A stretch of 25,445 bases of DNA from a virus, in the IMG/VR virus record IMGVR_UViG_3300030104_000331, positions 1-25,445 of that record; one strand, written 5' to 3'. Below are positions 9,289 to 15,794 of this stretch, piece by piece. Every line of letters begins with the position of its first letter. The first letter of the stretch is position 1. Under the pieces are notes generated by a model. It saw nothing but the letters and a program-made list of their open reading frames with translations, was not told where the DNA came from and did not search any database. Made by a program: the position numbers and the translations under genes.

Positions 9289-10019
9289 TAGTGGATGCCC
9301 TCTTTATTGTCTTTCCATCGAGCGTAGGCTGCTAGGGCTATGCCGCCAATTGCACATACTAAGAAGATGGTTTTTAGGCTATCTGCGTAGGCAACTAGCC
9401 CCTGTAGCTGACCTGCCATCTCATTCATTGCTGTAGCCGTACCTGCAATACCTACACCTGCCATAGTTTTACTCTTAACTAGTGACTTGGGTGCTTCTGC
9501 AGTAGGCTTCTGTACCATATCAGGACCACCTTCATCAGATGGCATGGCAGCATCTCTAGAGAAGATTGCGGCTTCTGCAGCCCTACGTCTTGTAAGACCT
9601 TTTAGTGGAGTAAGCTTTCCATCCACTCTAGCTTTATTCCAACGCATGATCTGTTCTGGTACGTCATCGTACAGACCTTTGTTTAGCTTTTTGAGTAGGG
9701 TGGAGCTACGAAAGTTACCTTCACCTAAGTTAAATACAAATGAGGTAAGCGCATCAAATTGTCCTTGAGATAGAGGTACTTGGACGTACTTCTTAACAGC
9801 TTTACCATGCTCTGCTAAGTCTTCAATAAGACGCATCTCACAGTATTCTTTAGTCCACTTAGTACCAGATCGAACACCTTTGGTTGCGCCCCATCCACAA
9901 GTCCACTTTCCTGCAGGACAGCGATATGCATGTACCATATCATCGGGCTGTACTCTGTGTAGCCCTTCAAACTTTTGTACTAGTTTAACACCATCATCTG
10001 AAATTTTTACAGGGTGCAT
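9288..10019 (-). CDS. Endolysin, GH24 lysozyme with C-terminal membrane anchor
   Basis: This 243-aa protein cuts the glycan strands of peptidoglycan. The GH24 (T4/P22 lysozyme) signature is clear: FEG with catalytic Glu18, then AYRCPAGKWTCGWG (31-44), where Cys34 replaces the usual Asp and Thr40 fills the conserved Thr position. QFDALTSFVFNLG (88-99) and GLTRRRAAEAAIF (141-153) follow. Typical phage GH24 enzymes are about 150-170 aa. The extra ~85 residues are a linker (about 157-210) and a hydrophobic segment TIFLVCAIGGIALAAY (217-232) with a charged tail, so the enzyme is probably anchored at the inner membrane by its C-terminus. GGAG lies 6 nt before the ATG. Rz and Rz1 follow directly. 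No separate holin gene is visible in the window. Confidence 0.92.
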   Translation of the reverse strand: MHPVKISDDGVKLVQKFEGLHRVQPDDMVHAYRCPAGKWTCGWGATKGVRSGTKWTKEYCEMRLIEDLAEHGKAVKKYVQVPLSQGQFDALTSFVFNLGEGNFRSSTLLKKLNKGLYDDVPEQIMRWNKARVDGKLTPLKGLTRRRAAEAAIFSRDAAMPSDEGGPDMVQKPTAEAPKSLVKSKTMAGVGIAGTATAMNEMAGQLQGLVAYADSLKTIFLVCAIGGIALAAYARWKDNKEGIH

Positions 10020-10034
10020 AAAATGCTCCTTAAT

Positions 10035-11564
10035 TTAATTTTGCTGAATGAATGGTTGGTTATTTTGTGCTGACATTAAGCCCATATTAGGAACAGAAAG
10101 ATTGCCAGACCGACTTCCTACCTGCCTGTATCCCATAGTATCTAATGCCGCCATTAGTTGATTTAGATCACTTTTCTTCTGATTAGATAAAGCACCTTGC
10201 CTATTATAGGTATTGGTTATTAGTATGTCGGCATTATCCATGCCTCGTCTTACTTGGTTACCATCTACATCAATAGACGCTGCTATAAGCGTACCATTAT
10301 CATTGAATGCGTTAGCTACTGTAGCATACTCAGCCCGAATGCTTTCGTCTAAGTTATTGCCCTGCGTTGCTAGTATTTGTTTAATGGTAGCTAATCTATT
10401 CAAGAAATCTGTTTGTTGAGGAGTGGCTTCCCCATTAGCAGCCTGACCACTGGCTAATTGTTTTGCAGTAGCTCCAAAGGTAGCTAAGGTGTTTGGTGCA
10501 GCTTGTTGTTGGATAGTGGCTTGGTTAGACGCTGATACCTGCGCGTTTTTAGCAGCCTGATTTTGCTGCGCAGCTTGATTTTCGGTTACATCATCAAATC
10601 CACCAGTAACTGTCTTGGCTAGTTCTGCCCTAGATTGATCTGCCAGAGTGTTGGCTTTTTGTTGATCAGTTCTTAAAGTGTCTAGCCCTGTTTGAACTCC
10701 ACCAATGTTATTCGTTATGGTAGCTTGATTAGCTGCAAGATCTCCATACTGAGTAGTCTGTTCATCTCTCATTGCGTTGAGGACATCAGTCATTGAAACT
10801 TGACCACTTAAAACGGCTTTCTGCATATCAGATACTTGGGTTTGCTGATCTGCAAATCCCTGACTTACATCTGCCCCCAAGTTCATTAGATTAGTATTTG
10901 CGGTATCTACGCCTGTTTGGACGTTTCCTACTGCACTACCTAACCCTGTAAGCGCAGTATTGGCTGTGTTTATACCTGTATTAGCTGCGTCAATACCTGT
11001 CTGCATTGCGGTTTGATTGCCAAGGATGTCTGTCTGACCTGCAGCTAGATTAGATTGACCACCTAAAATAGATCCTTGATTACCAATAATAGTACCTTGA
11101 TTAGCAACCGAAGTAGCAAAGCCTTGGTTTACCTGATCTACCTTTGCTAAGTCTGTAGTATCAATTTCGTTAACAATATTAGTTGTAGATCCACCACCAC
11201 CGAAATTATCAAACCTCTGGTTAATCAGATCCTGAGTTGTAGACTGCCCACCAATTAATTGTTCGGTATCTCCCTTAACCGTACCTGTTACGCCTACAGT
11301 TTTTCCACCTGCAGTCATCTGTTCGCCACCACCAATAACATTACCGTCTGCATCTGTTATTTCAGGGGTAGTAAAACCTACTGTGTTACCTGTTGTAGTT
11401 CCTGATGGTGAGGCAGTACCAATTGCGCCAGTAACTTGGGCTGTACCTGAATCAACAGCGGTCTGCACCTCTTCTGCACTGGCTCCACCACCGCCACCTT
11501 TGAATACAATCAACCCACTATTTCTTGGGTTAAGAAACTTAAAAAATGGGTTGTATAATGTCAT
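10035..11564 (-). CDS. Repetitive putative virion structural protein
   Basis: This 509-aa protein has a Gly-rich N-terminal segment (FKGGGGGA at about 21-28) and Gly/Thr-rich low complexity to about 130. A long Asn/Gln/Gly/Thr-rich region of quasi-repeats (about 150-260; units such as IGNQG, LGGQS, TGIDAANT, TGVDTANT) continues as Gln/Ala-rich helix to about 360. The C-terminus (about 440-509) is more globular. The composition suggests a fibrous, trimeric or coiled-coil structural protein, possibly an internal or tail-needle-like protein. The start has GGAG 7 nt upstream and lies one base from the stop of the GNAT-like gene. It precedes the lysozyme by 15 nt. No family is recognised with confidence. 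Confidence 0.6.
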   Translation of the reverse strand: MTLYNPFFKFLNPRNSGLIVFKGGGGGASAEEVQTAVDSGTAQVTGAIGTASPSGTTTGNTVGFTTPEITDADGNVIGGGEQMTAGGKTVGVTGTVKGDTEQLIGGQSTTQDLINQRFDNFGGGGSTTNIVNEIDTTDLAKVDQVNQGFATSVANQGTIIGNQGSILGGQSNLAAGQTDILGNQTAMQTGIDAANTGINTANTALTGLGSAVGNVQTGVDTANTNLMNLGADVSQGFADQQTQVSDMQKAVLSGQVSMTDVLNAMRDEQTTQYGDLAANQATITNNIGGVQTGLDTLRTDQQKANTLADQSRAELAKTVTGGFDDVTENQAAQQNQAAKNAQVSASNQATIQQQAAPNTLATFGATAKQLASGQAANGEATPQQTDFLNRLATIKQILATQGNNLDESIRAEYATVANAFNDNGTLIAASIDVDGNQVRRGMDNADILITNTYNRQGALSNQKKSDLNQLMAALDTMGYRQVGSRSGNLSVPNMGLMSAQNNQPFIQQN

Positions 11565-11565
11565 C

Positions 11566-12021
11566 TTATATCTCCATATCGAAAACGTAATAAAGGGGTT
11601 TATATTTGTTGCCTTGCCTAGAACTCAGGCTTGTCAATCTTCTATGCCAACCTTTTCGACCCCAAACTTGCATGTGGCTACAGCCGTTGTCTCTGGCAAA
11701 ATCTTCAAACACTCTATGGTCATGTTCGACTTGCTTTAGGGTTATACCATTGGTGGTGTTTGTTATTATCTGGCAGGTCTTTACCTGACCGTAGTGTAAA
11801 AATCTTAATGTGGTGGTGCAGACTATCTTGTTGTCTCTGTCGAGGGTTATGAAGATGAAGATCTTGTTGCTAAGTGCTTGCTTGCACATGTCCAAGATAG
11901 TGATTTCATTAATGCCGTGTTCGAGGGCTTTTTCTATGTCGGCTTCTATTAAGTGCCAGACTTTTAAGACTTCGTTTGGAGAGAGCAAGACAGTTCGCCA
12001 CTCAGGGGCTTCGACTGTCAT
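11566..12021 (-). CDS. GNAT-like fold protein, possible T7 gp13-type virion protein
   Basis: This 151-aa protein matches from memory a family of short phage proteins with an acetyltransferase-like fold. It has an N-terminal helix (VWHLIEADIEKALEHG, about 21-36), central beta strands (IFIFITLDRDNKIVCTTTLRF), and a C-terminal helix-strand FEDFARDNGCSHMQVWGRKGW (105-125), as in GNAT proteins where a helix precedes a strand with GR.GW. I do not see a convincing acetyl-CoA pyrophosphate loop (R/Q-x-x-G-x-G/A). In T7 the corresponding position holds gp13, also GNAT-like and needed for virion assembly. It is the first gene behind the promoter at 12057-12085, and AAGG precedes the ATG. Enzymatic activity is unproven. 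Confidence 0.62.
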   Translation of the reverse strand: MTVEAPEWRTVLLSPNEVLKVWHLIEADIEKALEHGINEITILDMCKQALSNKIFIFITLDRDNKIVCTTTLRFLHYGQVKTCQIITNTTNGITLKQVEHDHRVFEDFARDNGCSHMQVWGRKGWHRRLTSLSSRQGNKYKPLYYVFDMEI

Positions 12022-12056
12022 AAGTACCTTGATTTTATTTATTAAATCTTTAATTG

Positions 12057-12085
12057 ATTATAACAGTTATAGCTATAGTATTCAA
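12057..12085 (-). promoter_or_regulatory. Sigma70-type promoter with extended -10
   Basis: Read on the minus strand: -35 TTGAAT (12085-12080), a 17-bp spacer, then -10 TATAAT (12062-12057) preceded by TGT, giving an extended -10. It sits in the 68-nt gap between the 103-aa gene and the GNAT-like gene and would transcribe the internal-protein and lysis block. TATAAC-T-GTTATA, a perfect inverted repeat, overlaps the upstream edge of the -10 and could be an operator or chance in AT-rich DNA. The 5' leader would be about 30 nt. Confidence 0.72.
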
Positions 12086-12089
12086 GCGT

Positions 12090-12401
12090 TTATACTGGTT
12101 TTTCAGGAAAATCATCATCAGTAAGTGAGTTCCAATTTTCATGGGTTGGTAAATCGCGTAGTGCTTGTCGATAGGTAGCCCAAGAAGTCTTAGCTTCGTC
12201 TGTTAGTGGGCTGTCTGGCATCTGTGTCCAATCGCTTGAAGTAAGTAACTCATTACGAGTGTTTCTGTGTTCGGCTGCTAGTCTATCGTTAGCACCATCA
12301 GCCCACTCTTTAATTTCTGCATCTCTGGCTACTTCTTCTTCTTCGGTAAATTGACGCATACCTTGAGGTGTCGCTGCATATCTTGGATTTTCTCTAGACA
12401 T
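12090..12401 (-). CDS. Phage tail assembly chaperone-like protein
   Basis: This 103-aa protein has a C-terminal half that carries the pattern RNELLTSSDWTQMPDSPL (48-65) followed by WATYRQALRDLP (74-85). This is the hallmark of the phage tail assembly chaperone family (Pfam Phage_tail_APC). The N-terminal half is a charged helix (EEEEVARDAEIKEWADGAND). Members sit next to tail-fibre genes and are thought to help fibre folding or assembly; here it directly follows the distal-fibre genes and overlaps the preceding one by 8 nt. GGAG lies upstream of the ATG. The strong promoter at 12057-12085 lies just downstream of its stop. Confidence 0.8.
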   Translation of the reverse strand: MSRENPRYAATPQGMRQFTEEEEVARDAEIKEWADGANDRLAAEHRNTRNELLTSSDWTQMPDSPLTDEAKTSWATYRQALRDLPTHENWNSLTDDDFPEKPV

Positions 12402-13008
12402 TGTTCACTCCATATATCCGTATATTTCCACCTGCGGTAAAATCATTACTAGCTGTTTTAAATTGAAAACCAGTACATTCACCAGTGTTGCTATTGCTAC
12501 CTGCGCCAACACTAAAAGTTCCATTTCTTGTACCGCCACCACCGCCAATGTTCCAAGAGCTTATTGTTTTTACGCCACTCTCTGTTTTCGATATATTAAT
12601 GTAACCAGTTAAACCCTGACTAAAATCACTATTAGTAACCCTCCATCTTGAATCAGAAGTCTCGTAGTAAAAATTGTTATTACCGTACCCTCTCGCTCCA
12701 CTGTACCCATACTCAGATGTTATAAAACTTCCACCAATCTCTAAACGTATTTGAAAATAAGATTCATTAGCTGCTGTTGTAATTCTATCAAACACTATAT
12801 GGTAAGTACTAAATCCATCAGATGCACTAAAAACACTTGAGCAATCTATAGTAGAAACAGACGCAGGAATGTATACCTTACTTATAAACTGGTAAGGCGT
12901 GTTGTTCTTTATTAGCGTTGTTACATCAGACGTTGAAACGCCAGACGCTGCACTGCTACTACCAGAACTAGCAACTGCAAGACTGTTAGTATTTAAAGTT
13001 AATCCCAT
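12394..13008 (-). CDS. Distal tail fibre / adhesin-like protein
   Basis: This 204-aa protein is beta-rich and Ser/Gly/Asn-rich. It has a Ser/Ala-rich N-terminus (12-27), a middle YHIVFDRITTAANESYFQIR (about 69-88), and a Gly-rich turn (about 154-158). It closes with AGGNIRIYGVNNV, a terminal pattern (G.IRIYG) seen from memory in many phage distal-fibre proteins that start with a 'F...V...F' beta motif. It likely forms a trimeric tip or accessory adhesin for host recognition. GGAG precedes the ATG, and it is 9 nt after the 428-aa gene and overlaps the chaperone-like gene. The exact binding target cannot be read from sequence. Confidence 0.6.
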   Translation of the reverse strand: MGLTLNTNSLAVASSGSSSAASGVSTSDVTTLIKNNTPYQFISKVYIPASVSTIDCSSVFSASDGFSTYHIVFDRITTAANESYFQIRLEIGGSFITSEYGYSGARGYGNNNFYYETSDSRWRVTNSDFSQGLTGYINISKTESGVKTISSWNIGGGGGTRNGTFSVGAGSNSNTGECTGFQFKTASNDFTAGGNIRIYGVNNV

Positions 13009-13017
13009 AACAATCTC

Positions 13018-14304
13018 CTATGTACTTGTCACGCCACTTATTCGTAACTTCAGTGAAGGGCTTATACCGTATGAACGAGCATTAACTGTTGATGTACTTG
13101 GTGTCCGTACTACAGCAGTTAAGTCAGCCCCATAAGTAGTAAAATGATTATTTGTTCCAACAACACTGTGAGTAGGAGTATTTGGATCAAAATCCCAAGC
13201 AGCAACTTTTGGACCGTCATCGTTTAAGTAATAAAGCTTAGTTCCAATTACACTATGTTTAGCTGTTCGAGCATTAAAAATTTCACTATTTCCACTAGGA
13301 GTGATTTGTGTGTAACTAACACCACTTGCAAAAGTTGTTCCTGCCTCCCAATCATAATAACGTATTTCATTGTTGCCTGTAGGGATTACAAATCTGTAGT
13401 TCCCATTAGTTCTTTTAATGGCAAACCAATTTTGGTTATCTGTTTGCCCTGTACCATAAAGTGATGCTGCGCTTTGTGACGTACTAATCTTTGATGTACT
13501 ATTAGTTGCAGCATCATAGACGAAAGGGTAATCATTTTTATTAGACCAGAAAAATAATTTATCAAGAGTATAATCAGCATTTACAGTACCAAACATTTTT
13601 GGGTCCCCTGAGGGGGCGTTAACTCCAGTAGTATCTAGTAATCTACTTGAAGTTGCTGCGTATATGTCAATTCGATTTATACCATTACCGCTAGAGCCAC
13701 TTCTTGCACCGTAGTAATAAGCGTATTGTTTACCGTCAAACCACTTAGGCGTATTGTTGTCTTGATGTGCAAATTGTTGAGTACCACTATTATTATAAAT
13801 ATTAGCAGAAGTAGTAGCTCCTGAGTGGTTGTAATTGTGGTTATAGTGATAATTGTTAGGACCCATATTGGGAGCAAAAGTATTTTCTGTACTGTCCTCA
13901 GTTAAGTTCATACCACTGGTAACAGCCGCTGTATAAATATTTGTAAGAGCAAGATAGCCATTAACTTTTGCATCTGTTGTTGTTGTATATTGTGTGGCGT
14001 TTCTTCTTGTATTGAACTCTATGTCTTCATAGGTAAACGGAATAGATGCACTCTTAACTTTTACAGTTGAACTAGGTGCAATAATTTCAGTACCACTTGA
14101 GTTTCCTGTCAATGCAACAATATCAAAATCATTTATTTTAAGAGTGCCGTTTATTGGTACGTTTGTGTCAGTATCAGATACTTGAATGCTTTTTATTACA
14201 TGAGAGGTGCTACTGTTTGTAGTAACAATCGTAGCCTCTCCATTACTATCAAAACTACTTGATGTTAAAGTGTTTCGATAAATTTCTGCGAGTGTGTCAG
14301 CCAT
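13018..14304 (-). CDS. Putative tail fibre-associated beta-rich protein
   Basis: This 428-aa protein has an N-terminal ~110 residues (ADTLAEIYRNTLTSS..., VIKSIQVSD, GTLKINDFDIVAL) resembling the short beta-sandwich domain found in marine phage structural proteins. The rest is rich in Asn, Thr, Tyr and Gly, with recurring Tyr/Trp-Asp units (FVYDAATN, IRYYDWEAG, VAAWDFDPN). These could be blades of a beta-propeller or kelch-like fold; that is a guess from spacing. The ATG follows the TAA of the 128-aa gene with no gap (TAAATG), so the two are coupled. It is probably a receptor-binding or fibre-cap protein. No chaperone or enzyme motif is seen. Confidence 0.6.
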   Translation of the reverse strand: MADTLAEIYRNTLTSSSFDSNGEATIVTTNSSTSHVIKSIQVSDTDTNVPINGTLKINDFDIVALTGNSSGTEIIAPSSTVKVKSASIPFTYEDIEFNTRRNATQYTTTTDAKVNGYLALTNIYTAAVTSGMNLTEDSTENTFAPNMGPNNYHYNHNYNHSGATTSANIYNNSGTQQFAHQDNNTPKWFDGKQYAYYYGARSGSSGNGINRIDIYAATSSRLLDTTGVNAPSGDPKMFGTVNADYTLDKLFFWSNKNDYPFVYDAATNSTSKISTSQSAASLYGTGQTDNQNWFAIKRTNGNYRFVIPTGNNEIRYYDWEAGTTFASGVSYTQITPSGNSEIFNARTAKHSVIGTKLYYLNDDGPKVAAWDFDPNTPTHSVVGTNNHFTTYGADLTAVVRTPSTSTVNARSYGISPSLKLRISGVTST

Positions 14305-14691
14305 TTAATAATCTCCATATGCTAATGTTGCGGCATAGGAAAATCCTTCAATGCCTGTCAAAGCAGAGCCGTCTATAGCCCCAAGTTTTCCGTTACTATC
14401 TAGTTGCGGAATGTTGTTAGCAGATGTGCCTACGTTAAGGGTTGCTGCTGTACCTAATCCAGTTAAGTCTGATGCTGCACCGCTAGAAGCTACTGCGTGT
14501 AGACTAGCACTAGCCGCCTTAGTATTTATCTGAGTTTGAACGTCTGAAGAAACCCCTGTTAATCGGTTTATTTCAGTTGCCGAAACAGTTACGCCAGTTA
14601 TCTCGCCAACAGCTATCGCACCGTCTGCGAGGATGCCACTGGGGGTACTACCAGTTCTTATAAAATCAGCTAAATCTCTAGCTCTAGACAT
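14305..14691 (-). CDS. Short tail fibre anchor-like protein
   Basis: This 128-aa protein begins MSRARDLADFI, an N-terminus common in marine phage fibre proteins. It continues with the typical fibre segment GVTVSATEINRLTGVSSDVQ and ILADGAIAVGEITG, then Ser/Ala/Gly/Thr-rich repeats ending in NGKLGAIDGSALTGI. It lacks a long distal shaft or tip, so it may be a short fibre, an adaptor for the following 428-aa protein, or a fibre split into separate genes. AAGGAG precedes the ATG. A 19-codon relic of a related start (14703-14762) lies directly upstream. Confidence 0.65.
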   Translation of the reverse strand: MSRARDLADFIRTGSTPSGILADGAIAVGEITGVTVSATEINRLTGVSSDVQTQINTKAASASLHAVASSGAASDLTGLGTAATLNVGTSANNIPQLDSNGKLGAIDGSALTGIEGFSYAATLAYGDY

Positions 14692-14702
14692 TCAATGTCT
14701 CC

Positions 14703-14762
14703 TTAAATTTTAATTAAACAACTCTTTGATATTAAGTCTGCTAAATGTCTTGCTTTTGTCAT
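14703..14762 (-). pseudogene. 19-codon relic of a fibre-gene N-terminus
   Basis: The small frame MTKARHLADLISKSCLIKI, then TAA, lies in the 74-nt gap between two fibre genes. Its first 11 residues match the start of the next gene (MSRARDLADFI) at 7 of 11 positions: M, A, R, L, A, D, I. It keeps a good ribosome site: GAGGAG at the end of the glycine-rich gene lies 8 nt upstream of the ATG. The codons differ at many positions, so it is not a fresh tandem copy. It looks like the remains of a fibre gene that lost its body; it might still be translated as a leader peptide. Confidence 0.55.
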
Positions 14763-14765
14763 TAA

Positions 14766-15782
14766 TTAGCTCCTCGAAATATATTCAACAAAAATGACAC
14801 CATTGCCGCCTTTGCCATAATGCGCTGTTGCGTGATACCATCCATTACCACCACCGCCACCAAGTCCACCGTTACCACCCTGCATTCCTCCGCCTCCTCC
14901 ACCAAAAAGACCACCGTTTTGGGCAGGAGCGTCAGCATTATTTACATATGTGGGTGCGCCACCGCCACCAATACCTGCAGGTATTTGACTATTAAAGGAG
15001 TAGTTTGCCCCTGTCATTGCTTGAAAACCTCCACCAACGCCCCATTCTTTTATAAAATCAAAGCCTATAACTTTATCTGGTTTGCCTCCCGAAGCGATGC
15101 CGCCTATACAAGATTTAAAACCATTATTGTTATTCCAATTGTAACCTGAACCGTTATTACCGCCAAAACTTGGACCGCCTGATCCGCCACCGCCAGTATA
15201 AGCAACATAACTAGTGTTGGAATTGTTGTAGGCTTCCGCTGCTTTTCCACCTACGCCTCCACCTCCTGCAAATGCAGGACCGTTATTAACTCTTACATTA
15301 CCACCAGAAACATCAGAAGTTGAAACCCCTCTTAGGTTGACGGCTCCCCCACCTGCACCACCATCATAATTACCATTTCTTGTTCCACCTGATCCGCCTT
15401 GATAATTAACGTCACCACCCGAAGCAGTGCCGCCTGTTCCACCTGAGTTTCCAGACGTTCCACCGCCACCATTTGCTGTAAGAGAACTACTTCCATCTGT
15501 TGCAGTAGAGTTATTTCCTGCCGATGCTGCGGCAGTATTAGTAGCACCAACAGTAAAATTCCAAGATGTACCAGTTGCTAATGTAACTAACTTTCGTGAG
15601 TAGCCTCCTGCTCCTCCGCCTCCACCATAACCTGACTGTGGATTGCCTCCTGCTCCAATCACATGAATATAAGCCGTACCATCATAAGGAGGCGACCAAG
15701 ATGAATTACTAGTAAGAAAGGTAAAGTGTGGAAGGTAAACTTCACCACCGCCACCACCGAAAAAAGAACTTGTTGTACCCAT
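14766..15782 (-). CDS. Glycine-rich tail fibre adhesin
   Basis: This 338-aa protein is dominated by Gly runs (for example GYGGGGGAGGYS at about 51-62, and many GGGG/GGSGG blocks throughout) with interspersed Asn, Ala and aromatic residues. The N-terminal motif FTFLTSNSSWSPPYDGTAYI, then HVIGAGG (to about 46), is typical of glycine-rich fibre-tip domains. Glycine-rich loops of this sort are the receptor-contacting part of T4-like gp38 adhesins and similar phage tips, so a host-recognition role is likely. It follows the 890-aa fibre by 12 nt; AAGG is 9 nt before the ATG. A collagen-like shaft is less likely because Gly-X-Y periodicity is not regular. Confidence 0.75.
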   Translation of the reverse strand: MGTTSSFFGGGGGEVYLPHFTFLTSNSSWSPPYDGTAYIHVIGAGGNPQSGYGGGGGAGGYSRKLVTLATGTSWNFTVGATNTAAASAGNNSTATDGSSSLTANGGGGTSGNSGGTGGTASGGDVNYQGGSGGTRNGNYDGGAGGGAVNLRGVSTSDVSGGNVRVNNGPAFAGGGGVGGKAAEAYNNSNTSYVAYTGGGGSGGPSFGGNNGSGYNWNNNNGFKSCIGGIASGGKPDKVIGFDFIKEWGVGGGFQAMTGANYSFNSQIPAGIGGGGAPTYVNNADAPAQNGGLFGGGGGGMQGGNGGLGGGGGNGWYHATAHYGKGGNGVIFVEYISRS

Positions 15783-15794
15783 ATTATTTTACCT

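Noticed and set aside
13602-13618. CCCC-TGA-GGGG inverted repeat within the 428-aa gene
   Set aside because: It is inside a coding region with a 4-bp stem and no T-tract, so it is not a terminator.
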